The translations under genes and the position numbers were made by a program. A DNA stretch of 64,000 nt, from assembly GCA_038322995.1 (NCBI GenBank), contig JBBQGM010000009.1, forward strand, positions 1 to 64,000, written 5' to 3'. The DNA is from QHXQ01 sp038322995 (lineage in GTDB: Bacteria; Acidobacteriota; Blastocatellia; Pyrinomonadales; Pyrinomonadaceae). Below the pieces are notes generated by a model. That model was not told where the DNA came from and ran no database searches. It saw only the letters and a list, made by a program, of their open reading frames with translations. Shown here in pieces: positions 39,206 to 47,815 of the stretch. Position 1 is the stretch's first letter, and every line of letters starts with the position of its first letter.

Positions 39206-41404
39206 ATGACCGAGTTTGTTTATCCACCCGTGCCGTTAGAGGAGTTGGCGCTGCTGTTTGCGCTCATGCATCCAGACCCGCATGCGCTGCTCGGCGCGCA
39301 CCCGACCGCTGCCGGGGTGTTGGTGCGCGTCTTCCGCCCCGAAGCGACAAGCGTCGAAGTCATCGTCGAGCAGGCAGCGCCGCGCTTGATGAGCAAGGCA
39401 CATGCGCTCGGCCTCTTCGAGTTGTTATTGCCGGACAAGGCGCAGACATTTCCTTATCAACTGCGCGTCACTTACGCGACCGGCGACACTTATACGTTGC
39501 GCGATCCTTATGCTTTCTTGCCGACGCTCGACGACTTCGACGAATACCTGTTCGGTGAAGGCACACATCTGCGGCTTTATGAAAAGCTGGGCGCGCACTT
39601 GCGCCAACTCGGCGATGTGACAGGCGTGTCATTCGCCGTGTGGGCTCCGGCGGCCGATGGCGTCAGCGTGGTCGGGAGTTTCAATCAGTGGGATGGGCGG
39701 TTACATCAGATGCGCCGGCTTGGTGTCTCCGGCATCTGGGAATTATTCATTCCCGACATCGGCCCCGGCGCGCTTTATAAATACGAGATACACCGGCAGG
39801 ACATGTTACCGTTCCTCAAGGCCGATCCTTACGCACTACAAGCCGAAGTGCCGCCTGCAACATCATCCATTGTCTATCAGCCGGGTTATCAGTTTCAAGA
39901 TGACGATTGGCTTGCTCGCCGCACAACCCGCGCGCACTTGCGCCAGCCGTTGACCATCTACGAGGTGCATCTGGGTTCGTGGCGACGGATCACGGAGGAC
40001 GGCAATCGTTCGCTCACCTATCGCGAGACCGCGCCCGCGCTGGCCGACTATCTGGCGGAAATGGGTTTCACCCACGTCGAGTTTCTGCCCCTCAAAGGTC
40101 ATCCGTATGGCGGCTCATGGGGCTATCAAGTGGCGAACTACTACGCGCCCTCCGCGCGTTACGGTGCGCCCGACGATTTCCGTTTCCTGATCGATTACTT
40201 ACACGGGCGTGGCTTTGGCGTCATCATGGATTGGGTGCCCGCGCATTTTCCGAAAGATGCCTTCGCGCTCGGTCGCTTCGACGGGACGGCGCTCTATGAG
40301 CATATTGATCCGCGCCAGGGCGAGCATCCCGATTGGGGCACGTACATCTTCAACTACGGGCGCAATGCGGTGCGGAATTTCCTGATCGCGAATGCGCATT
40401 TTTGGATCAAGGAATGCCACATCGACGGGCTGCGAGTGGACGCGGTCGCTTCCATGCTTTATCTCGATTTTAGTCGCACCGACGGCCGCTGGGTGGCCAA
40501 CAAATATGGTGGGCGCGAAAATCTGGAAGCGATTGAGTTTCTGACAGAGCTGAACGAGACGATCCACCGCGAGCATCCCGGCGTGTTAATGATCGCGGAA
40601 GAATCAACTTCGTGGCCGGGCGTGTGTCAGCCGGTCAGCGCGGGCGGCTTAGGGTTCGATATGAAGTGGAATCTGGGTTGGATGCACGACACTTTGCTCT
40701 ACTTTGGAAAGGATACAGCCTACCGCCGCTGGCATCACAACAACCTGACGTTCGGCTTAACGTATGCGTGGTCGGAAAATTTCATCCTGCCGTTCTCGCA
40801 CGATGAAGTCGTGCATCTGAAAAAGTCGCTGCTCAACAAGATGCAGGGCGACGTAAGGCAGAAGTTCGCCAATCTGCGTGCGCTCTATGGTTACATGTGG
40901 GCGCACCCCGGCAAAAAATTATTGTTCATGGGGGGCGAACTAGCCCAGTTGCGCGAGTGGAACGACGATCAAAGTCTAGACTGGCATCTGCTTGACGAGC
41001 CACGCCATCGGGGCGTGCAGCAATTGTTGCGCGACCTCAACCGGCTCTACAAAGCTGAACCAGCCTTGTGGGAAGCTGATATAGACCCGGCCGGCTTTCA
41101 ATGGCTCGACGCCGACAACGCGGCGGCACACGTGCTGGCTTTCTTGCGGCTTGCGCCGGACGCCAAGCGGCAGTTGGTCTGCGTCTGCAATTTCTCCCTC
41201 AGCCCGCAGCCTGGCTACAGGCTCGCGCTGCCGCACGCCGGTACGTACCGCGTGTTACTGAATACCGATGATGAAAGCTATGGCGGCAGCGGCGTGATCA
41301 AACTGACGCAGGTGGAAGCGACAGCGCAACCCGCACACGAGTTGGCCTTTTCCGCTGTACTTGATTTGCCACCATTAGCGACGATGTGGCTGGCAGTGTC
41401 TTAA
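39206..41404 (+). CDS. glgB: 1,4-alpha-glucan branching enzyme
   Basis: 732 residues from the ATG at 39206; a TTG two codons earlier is possible. It cuts alpha-1,4 chains and rejoins them in alpha-1,6 linkage to branch glycogen. Domain order is the N-terminal GlgB domain (HPDPHALLGAH), CBM48 (SVVGSFNQWDGR), the GH13 barrel and a C-terminal beta domain. Catalytic residues are D412 (LRVDAVASM), E465 (MIAEEST) and the Asp of FSHDEVVH. No glgA or glgC is in the window. It is in one run with the GH57 gene. Confidence 0.96.
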   Translation: MTEFVYPPVPLEELALLFALMHPDPHALLGAHPTAAGVLVRVFRPEATSVEVIVEQAAPRLMSKAHALGLFELLLPDKAQTFPYQLRVTYATGDTYTLRDPYAFLPTLDDFDEYLFGEGTHLRLYEKLGAHLRQLGDVTGVSFAVWAPAADGVSVVGSFNQWDGRLHQMRRLGVSGIWELFIPDIGPGALYKYEIHRQDMLPFLKADPYALQAEVPPATSSIVYQPGYQFQDDDWLARRTTRAHLRQPLTIYEVHLGSWRRITEDGNRSLTYRETAPALADYLAEMGFTHVEFLPLKGHPYGGSWGYQVANYYAPSARYGAPDDFRFLIDYLHGRGFGVIMDWVPAHFPKDAFALGRFDGTALYEHIDPRQGEHPDWGTYIFNYGRNAVRNFLIANAHFWIKECHIDGLRVDAVASMLYLDFSRTDGRWVANKYGGRENLEAIEFLTELNETIHREHPGVLMIAEESTSWPGVCQPVSAGGLGFDMKWNLGWMHDTLLYFGKDTAYRRWHHNNLTFGLTYAWSENFILPFSHDEVVHLKKSLLNKMQGDVRQKFANLRALYGYMWAHPGKKLLFMGGELAQLREWNDDQSLDWHLLDEPRHRGVQQLLRDLNRLYKAEPALWEADIDPAGFQWLDADNAAAHVLAFLRLAPDAKRQLVCVCNFSLSPQPGYRLALPHAGTYRVLLNTDDESYGGSGVIKLTQVEATAQPAHELAFSAVLDLPPLATMWLAVS

Positions 41405-41447
41405 ATGCTGTTAGGTTAGGCGAACAGTCGGACAATACCATCTGAAA

Positions 41448-44400
41448 ATGATAGCTAACAACCGAAATGGCGCGGTTAAGGTAACGCGGACTGTAAAGCC
41501 AATTTGCTCCCGCCGCACACTACAGCTTGCGCCCTTCTTGCTCTGCCTGTTGCCGTTGGCCTTGAGCTTTTGGCCGGCGTCGGCAGATCAAACAATCACG
41601 CACCAACCAGCCTCAGAGGGCCGCAACATCACACCGGCGGGCGAACTGTTGCTAGATGCGACGACGCGGCAACCGGCGGTCGGCGCGTTGCCGGTGGACT
41701 TCGTGCGCAGTCCTGATGGGCAGGGGCCGGCCGGGGGCGGGCGCTATCTTGTTGCCGTTAACAGCGGTTACGGCATCAAGTTCAACGCGGCGACGAAGGC
41801 GCAACAATCGCTCGCGTTGATCGACCTCAACGCCAGACCCGCGCCCGCCGTGGTGCAAAATATTTACTTCCCCGCGCCGCAGAGCGTCAATGTCGGCGTG
41901 GTGTTCGCGCCGCGCCCGGATGCGGATGGTCAATTTGCAATGTATGTATCGGGCGGCGTGGAGAATAAAATCTGGCAGTTCCGCTTTCGCCCTGATGGCC
42001 GCCCGCCGGTGACGCCAACTTCCATAGGGCCGGATACGAAGGTCGAAGCGCCCGCGCTTGATGTCAACGGCTTCAGCGACGTGAAGGCGACGCCGCGCTA
42101 TAACTCGAACAACGTACCCATCTATCCCGGCGGGCTGGCCGTCAGCGCCGACGGGGGGACGCTCTACGTGGCCAACCGGCTCGGCGATAGCCTCGGCATC
42201 GTACACGATCTGCCGGGCGCACGACGGCTCGAACACATCGCGCTCACGGGCCAGCAGGGACAGCTTACGGGCGGTGCAGAGGCAGAGCATTTCATCAATC
42301 CTTACGGCGTCATCGCGGTGGCACAGGCTGCGCCCCGCGCGGGCACGAAAGTTTATGTCTCGTGTTGGAACGACGCTTCCATCGCGGTGGTTAATCTCGC
42401 CGGTGCTGTGCCGCACGTCGCTTACATCCCGGTCGCGCGCCACCCGACGAAGATGTTGTTCGACAGCACGCGCACATTGCTCTACGTCGTCAACTCGAAC
42501 GCCGATAGCGTCTCCGTCATCAATACGCAACGCGACATAGAGATTGAGCGCATCAACGTCCGTCTGAGCGAGACGGCACAACTCGGCAATAGTCCTGAGA
42601 GCCTGGCGCTCAGCGCCGACGGGCGCACGTTGTTTGTGGCCAACGCTCATAGCAACGCGGTCGCGGTCATTACGCTCGCCGAGCATCCGTCCGGCGCAAA
42701 AGGCGAAGGGCGGAGCCGTGTGCGTGGTTATATCCCGACGGGCCAGTATCCATCGGCGGTCGCGGTGGTTAATGGCCTGATCTTTATCGGCAACGGCAAG
42801 GGGACAGGCTTCGAGAATTCTTCGCTTGTCGTCAATAATTCCGGGCGCGTGCCGAATCTGCCGAATGATCGTTTCCCCGTCAGCACGGGGCGCGCGGGTG
42901 GGATGGGCGGCGAGTATAGCGTGGCTATCGTGGCGGGGAATATTAGTTTACTCAACACGCCGGACGAGCGCCAACTGTTGCGCTATACGCAACAGGTCAT
43001 GCGCAACAACGGGCTGCTCGATCCGCCGCGCGCCAAGCTGTTTGGCGGCCGCTCGCCGATCAAGCACGTCATCTACGTCATTAAAGAGAACCGCACATAT
43101 GATCAGTTGTACGGCGACGTGGCGCACGCGGGCAACGGTGAAGCGGCCGACGGTGATCCATTGCTCGCCATCTTCGGCGCGGGCGAGGCGGCACGAAAGC
43201 CCGAAGGCGCAGCGCAAAACATCACGCCGAATCAACGCGCGCTCGCTCTCCGTTTCGGCCTGCTCGACCGTTTCTTCACCAACGCGGAAGCGAGCGCCGA
43301 CGGGCACAACTGGTCAACCGCCGCCTTTTCCTCCGACTACACGGATAAGGCCTTTCGTTGGAACTACGGCGGGCGCGGGCAGTCCTACGACTTCGAGGGC
43401 TTCAATCGGATGCCCGACTACCGTCCGCGCACGGATGCGCCGCCCATCCTACCCACGCCCGTCAGCGCGGCGGACCTGGCTAATTTCGTCAAACGCTTCG
43501 TGCCCTATCTGCATGGCGCACGCGACGCAGCCGAGCCTGATAGTTTGTACTTGTGGGATGCCGCCGCCCGCGCTGGTCTGTCTTATCGCAACTATGGCGA
43601 GTTCATCGGCACCGAGTCGGAAGCCTTCGTCGCGGCGGTGAACGCAAACAAGCGGCGCAGTTATCCCGACATATCGCCCACGGCCTTCGCCGTCCCCTCG
43701 AAACATGCGCTCGAAGGTCATCACAGTCTGACCTTTCGCAACTTCGATCTGTACACGCCCGACGCCATGACGGTCGACTCTTACCGCGCAGCGAAGGAGG
43801 CGCAGGGCGACCCACTCATCAGCGCGCAGAATAAGAGCGAGCGCTTGCGCGGCAACTCGCGCACGGGCGAATGGTTGCAGGAGTTCCAGTCATTTGTGGC
43901 CGACCTGCAAGCGGGGCGCGGCGATCACTTGCCGAACCTCTCCATTGTGCGTCTGCCCTGTGATCATACAGAAGGCTTAACGGCGAACACGCCGACGCCG
44001 CAGTTCTACGTGGCCGATAACGACTACGCATTGGGCCGGCTGATCGAAGCGGTCTCGCATAGCCCGTACTGGCGCGACACGGCCATCTTCGTCGTCGAGG
44101 ACGACGCGCAGGACGGCCCCGATCACGTTGACGCGCATCGCTCGCCCGCGCTCGTCGTCAGTGCCTATAACCGGCCCGGCGCGCTCGTGCATACGTTCCA
44201 TAACACAGTCAGTTTGATCCGCACCATCGAGTTGCTGCTTGGTATGCAGCCGATGAATCAGCTTGATGCGACGGCCGCGCCGATAGACATTTTTCGTGAG
44301 GAACTGGATGCGCGCCCGTTCGATGCCCTCCTGCCCGACGTGGCGTTGGATAACCTCCTCGGGCCACCGGCAGCCAAAAGCGCGGAAGCGGCTTACTGGA

Positions 44401-44615
44401 TGCGCCGCACCGCAGAGCAGAACATCGCGCACGCAGATCAGTCCGACGCGCACGTGCTCAACCAGATCATCTGGTATTCCGTGCGTGGGGCGAATATGCC
44501 CATGCCCGCTGTGGCGCGGCTGCCGGCGTGCGATGCTTTTATGCCGGCCGAAGATGAACGGGCCGAACGGGAAGAACATGCGGCGGTTGGCCTGGCGCGC
44601 AACCGTCGATTCTGA
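41448..44615 (+). CDS. YncE-like beta-propeller/phosphoesterase fusion, exported
   Basis: 1055 residues. A long signal region (LAPFLLCLLPLALSFW) is followed by a seven-bladed YncE/YVTN-type propeller to about residue 520, with repeats such as TLYVANRLGDSLGIV and TLLYVVNSNADSVSVIN. The C-terminal half is an alkaline-phosphatase-superfamily phosphoesterase: HVIYVIKENRTYDQLYGD, NAEASADGHNW, VEDDAQDGPDHVDAHRSP. The fusion is common in environmental bacteria but its substrate is unknown. It lies 43 bp after glgB and 32 bp before the M28 peptidase. Confidence 0.9.
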   Translation: MIANNRNGAVKVTRTVKPICSRRTLQLAPFLLCLLPLALSFWPASADQTITHQPASEGRNITPAGELLLDATTRQPAVGALPVDFVRSPDGQGPAGGGRYLVAVNSGYGIKFNAATKAQQSLALIDLNARPAPAVVQNIYFPAPQSVNVGVVFAPRPDADGQFAMYVSGGVENKIWQFRFRPDGRPPVTPTSIGPDTKVEAPALDVNGFSDVKATPRYNSNNVPIYPGGLAVSADGGTLYVANRLGDSLGIVHDLPGARRLEHIALTGQQGQLTGGAEAEHFINPYGVIAVAQAAPRAGTKVYVSCWNDASIAVVNLAGAVPHVAYIPVARHPTKMLFDSTRTLLYVVNSNADSVSVINTQRDIEIERINVRLSETAQLGNSPESLALSADGRTLFVANAHSNAVAVITLAEHPSGAKGEGRSRVRGYIPTGQYPSAVAVVNGLIFIGNGKGTGFENSSLVVNNSGRVPNLPNDRFPVSTGRAGGMGGEYSVAIVAGNISLLNTPDERQLLRYTQQVMRNNGLLDPPRAKLFGGRSPIKHVIYVIKENRTYDQLYGDVAHAGNGEAADGDPLLAIFGAGEAARKPEGAAQNITPNQRALALRFGLLDRFFTNAEASADGHNWSTAAFSSDYTDKAFRWNYGGRGQSYDFEGFNRMPDYRPRTDAPPILPTPVSAADLANFVKRFVPYLHGARDAAEPDSLYLWDAAARAGLSYRNYGEFIGTESEAFVAAVNANKRRSYPDISPTAFAVPSKHALEGHHSLTFRNFDLYTPDAMTVDSYRAAKEAQGDPLISAQNKSERLRGNSRTGEWLQEFQSFVADLQAGRGDHLPNLSIVRLPCDHTEGLTANTPTPQFYVADNDYALGRLIEAVSHSPYWRDTAIFVVEDDAQDGPDHVDAHRSPALVVSAYNRPGALVHTFHNTVSLIRTIELLLGMQPMNQLDATAAPIDIFREELDARPFDALLPDVALDNLLGPPAAKSAEAAYWMRRTAEQNIAHADQSDAHVLNQIIWYSVRGANMPMPAVARLPACDAFMPAEDERAEREEHAAVGLARNRRF

Positions 44616-44647
44616 ACTTGCAGACAACCTGGCAATCAGGAATAACA

Positions 44648-46105
44648 ATGAGTCGAAAACTACTACAGCAACCTTTGTGTCTCGCGCTGACATGTACCCT
44701 ACTCTCCGCCGTTACGTTTGCTGCGCCAGCGCAACAGCAGCAGCAGGCTGCGCCATCGCCGCTCAGCCCGCAACTCGTGCGCGAGTTGACCAGTATTCAA
44801 CAATTGGCATTGGCTGAAGATTATGCTTACCGGCAGGTGGCGCATCTGTCGAACAACATCGGGCCGCGCTTGAGCGGATCAGCGCAGGCGCAAGCGGCGG
44901 TCGAGTACGTCGCGGGTGAGATGCGCAAGCTGGGCCTGGAGGTGCAGTTGGAAAAATTGGCCGTGCCGCATTGGGTACGCGGCGAAGAGACGGCCGCGCT
45001 CGTGCAGTATCCGGGGCAAGCGCCCGACGTACCGCAAAAGGTTGTGCTGACCGCGCTCGGTGGCAGCACGGCCACGCCGGCCACCGGTTTGACTGCCGAG
45101 GTCGTTGTGGTCAACGACTTCGACGAGCTACAGGCATTACCGCGCGCACAAGTCGCCGGCAAGATCGTGCTCTTTAATCATCGCTTCGATCAGCAGATGG
45201 CCGCGCAAGGATTCGGGGGCGAAGCATATGGGCAGTCGGTCGTCTATCGCGGGGCTGCACCTAGTGCGGCGGCGCGGTTGGGGGCGGTCGCCGCACTGGT
45301 GCGCTCGGTTGGCGGCGCGAGTTTTCGGCTGCCGCACACGGGCGCGACGCGCTATGCGGAAGATGTGCCGCGTATTCCCGCCGCCGCCGTCACGGCCGAG
45401 GACGCGGATATGATCGCTTATCTGGTTAAGCAAGACACGGTGCGGATGCGCCTGACGCTGACGCCGCAGCAATTGCCCGACGCAGTGAGCTACAACGTCA
45501 TCGCCGATCTGAAAGGCAGTGAGCAGCCGGAGCAGATCGTCATTGTGTCAGGGCATCTGGATAGCTGGGATTTGGGCACCGGCGCGATTGACGATGCGGC
45601 GGGGGTGGCGGTAGCGATGGCGACCGTGCAACTCGTCAAACAATTAAAGCTGCGACCCAAACGCACGCTCCGGTTTATCGCATGGATGAATGAAGAGAAT
45701 GGCACGGTGGGCGGGCGCACCTACGCGCGCGAGCATGCGGCGGAAGTCGCCAACCACTTTGCGGCGATTGAATCTGATCGCGGCGCGGGGCACCCACTTG
45801 GGTTTGAAGTGAAAGGTAAGAGCGAGATCGTCGCGCTCTTGCAACAGGTCGCGAACGTGTTGGCGAGTCAGGGCGCGGGCTTGCTGCGCCAAGTTGACGA
45901 TACGGAGGCGGACATCTCCCCGCTTGCGGCCGCCGGTGTGCCCGCCTTCGGTCTCTGGCAGGACACACGCACATATTTTGATTATCACCACACGGCGGCG
46001 GACACGTTCGATAAGATTGTGCCGCGCGAGTTAGCGGAGAATACGGCGGCGTTGGCGGTGCTGGCGTATGCGCTGGCGAATCTGCCGCAGCCTCTGCCGC
46101 GTTGA
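44648..46105 (+). CDS. Exported M28 zinc aminopeptidase
   Basis: 485 residues from the ATG at 44648, which has AGGA 6 bp before it. A signal peptide ends near FAAPA. A PA-type insert lies at about 130-260 (VVNDFDELQALPRAQVAGKIV). The M28 zinc site is complete: SGHLDSWD, GAIDDAAG, NEENGTVGG, ESDRGAG and DYHHTAAD. The enzyme removes N-terminal residues or splits dipeptides outside the cytoplasm. It converges on exbD. Confidence 0.93.
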   Translation: MSRKLLQQPLCLALTCTLLSAVTFAAPAQQQQQAAPSPLSPQLVRELTSIQQLALAEDYAYRQVAHLSNNIGPRLSGSAQAQAAVEYVAGEMRKLGLEVQLEKLAVPHWVRGEETAALVQYPGQAPDVPQKVVLTALGGSTATPATGLTAEVVVVNDFDELQALPRAQVAGKIVLFNHRFDQQMAAQGFGGEAYGQSVVYRGAAPSAAARLGAVAALVRSVGGASFRLPHTGATRYAEDVPRIPAAAVTAEDADMIAYLVKQDTVRMRLTLTPQQLPDAVSYNVIADLKGSEQPEQIVIVSGHLDSWDLGTGAIDDAAGVAVAMATVQLVKQLKLRPKRTLRFIAWMNEENGTVGGRTYAREHAAEVANHFAAIESDRGAGHPLGFEVKGKSEIVALLQQVANVLASQGAGLLRQVDDTEADISPLAAAGVPAFGLWQDTRTYFDYHHTAADTFDKIVPRELAENTAALAVLAYALANLPQPLPR

Positions 46106-46172
46106 AGCACTACTGCATTTGCTTCCCGGTTCGCGCATCAATCCGTACCGTGCAGGTGCGTTCTGTTTGCTG

Positions 46173-46646
46173 CTACTCAAGCTCGTCAATCTGTAACCCG
46201 ATGGGGTCAGCGCCCGCGCCTTTCAAGCCGTCAATCAGACGCGCCACGTCGCCATATTCTAGCGCGCGCGGCGCTTTGATAAAGACCGTGCTGGTATTCG
46301 CCAGCCCGCCTGGTAACGGTGCGCCGTTCAATCCTGTATGGCGCGCCCGGAAGGTGTCGGCGAGCAACGTCGTCAACCTGCTCATGTCGTTCGTTGTGCC
46401 TAAGACTTCGCCCTGATTCAACCTGAGCCGACCTTGCGTGTCCATTGTGACGACCAATGTGAAGGGATAGGGCACGACACGTTGTTCGAGTTGTGGCTTG
46501 GCGGGCACGAGCGCCTTGAAGCGGGTCGGTTTGAGCGGTGCGATAACCATGAAGATGATCAGTAGCACCAGCAGCACATCAATCAAAGGCGTGACGTTGA
46601 TCTGCGGCGTTGGCTTGCGTTGCGCTTGTGTGGTTAGTCTGTCCAA
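46173..46646 (-). CDS. exbD: ExbD/TolR-type biopolymer transport protein
   Basis: 157 residues starting at a TTG; an in-frame TGA lies two codons upstream and GGAGGT about 11 bp before, so no longer start exists. It has the short cytoplasmic NVTPLIDVLLVLL start, where the Asp carries protons, one membrane helix, and a periplasmic domain. ExbD works with ExbB and TonB to power outer-membrane uptake. No exbB, tolQ or tonB is adjacent, which is unusual. Confidence 0.85.
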   Translation of the reverse strand: MDRLTTQAQRKPTPQINVTPLIDVLLVLLIIFMVIAPLKPTRFKALVPAKPQLEQRVVPYPFTLVVTMDTQGRLRLNQGEVLGTTNDMSRLTTLLADTFRARHTGLNGAPLPGGLANTSTVFIKAPRALEYGDVARLIDGLKGAGADPIGLQIDELE

Positions 46647-46753
46647 GATTCAACTGCACCTCCGTATGTATATGAGGATGTTTGACACTGGGGCGGCCAA
46701 AAGGTTCCCACGCGCGGGGGCGGCAGAAGAGTAAGGCTTAGAGCGCAAAGCAT

Positions 46754-46787
46754 GACAGCCAGTCGCATATATATGCGACTGGCTGTC
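46754..46787. repeat. 34-bp perfect palindrome
   Basis: GACAGCCAGTCGCATAT at 46754-46770 is followed at once by its exact reverse complement (46771-46787). Pairing extends three more bases each side with one wobble. It lies 33 bp past the end of the GNAT gene on the minus strand. It could end that transcript or be a palindromic repeat. There is no clear T-run on either strand. Confidence 0.7.
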
Positions 46788-46819
46788 GTGGTCTTATGTT
46801 GAATTATCGGCCTGACGAA

Positions 46820-47716
46820 TTACAGAAAGATAGTTTCGTAGAATCCCTCCGGCCGGAAACCGACTTTGTGATAGAACGATTGCGCCGCGTGGTTCTCATG
46901 ATTGACTAACAAGCTGAGCGTATCTGTCTGTAGCAATAATGTGCGGCATAGCTGGGAGAGACATCTGACGCCGAGACCTTGCCCACGAGTTGCCGGGTCA
47001 ACGTAAATGCCCTCCAGATAGATCACGGTGGACGTCACTGCCTGTAGCTCGGCCTTGAAGAGTAAACGGCCCGCGCTGACAACCGTCCACGTATGCCCCT
47101 GCGCGATGCGCCGCGCACACCGCGCGCGAAATCCTTGCGGGTCGGCAACCAGTGGACTACGGCCGCTTTCAGCGCAAGCCAACTCAGCCTGCACCGGGAC
47201 AATTAGATCGAGTTCGGCGGTTGTAGCCTGCCTTAGCGCAGGCGTCGTTTCAAAGACCGGCAGCGGGAAGTTGAGTGTCAAGAGCGTTTCGTGGGCGATG
47301 CGGCGTGGGCTGAGCGCAGCATCCGCCGCATAGTGTTGCCAGAAGCGGCCGATGGGCGTGCGCTCTCCCATTAACATCTGTGGACGCGCGTGTTGTTGGG
47401 CAGCGCGGGCCAAAGCTATAAGCGCACGCTCTGTCTGGGCTTCGATGAGTGTGGCGTGCCCAAGCAGGGCCACGCCTTCAAGTTTCTGCGTCTTGTTGCG
47501 GAGTCCGTAGAAACTGCCCCGGTTAAGCGGGCTGACAAGTCCGTGGGCGCGAATCATGCTCGCCAGCAGCACGGTATGTAAGGGCCGCGCGGCGAGAAAG
47601 TCGAGCACTTCCGCCTGCGCCTGCTGGGCTAGGAGCAACGGTTGGCCGACGTTGGGAGTGAATGATGCAAGCGGCCGTGCGCTTGCGAAAATTTGCTGTG
47701 CTTGGCAGGTGGACAT
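46820..47716 (-). CDS. GNAT family acetyltransferase with N-terminal domain
   Basis: 298 residues from the ATG at 47716. The N-terminal half resembles the DUF4081-type domain often fused to GNAT. The C-terminal half is the GNAT fold, with the acetyl-CoA loop VDPATRGQGLG and a closing SFYHKVGFRPEG. The acceptor cannot be predicted. The gene follows the S8 peptidase on the same strand with a 100-bp gap. No clear ribosome binding site is visible. Confidence 0.82.
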   Translation of the reverse strand: MSTCQAQQIFASARPLASFTPNVGQPLLLAQQAQAEVLDFLAARPLHTVLLASMIRAHGLVSPLNRGSFYGLRNKTQKLEGVALLGHATLIEAQTERALIALARAAQQHARPQMLMGERTPIGRFWQHYAADAALSPRRIAHETLLTLNFPLPVFETTPALRQATTAELDLIVPVQAELACAESGRSPLVADPQGFRARCARRIAQGHTWTVVSAGRLLFKAELQAVTSTVIYLEGIYVDPATRGQGLGVRCLSQLCRTLLLQTDTLSLLVNHENHAAQSFYHKVGFRPEGFYETIFL

Positions 47717-47815
47717 AACGAATAACACTCAGCTTGTCTGGCGGATAATGGTTTCGTTGCTTACGGGCCGGCGCAACCGGGCATAACAAGCATGCGCCGG
47801 TTGCGCGAGCCAAGC

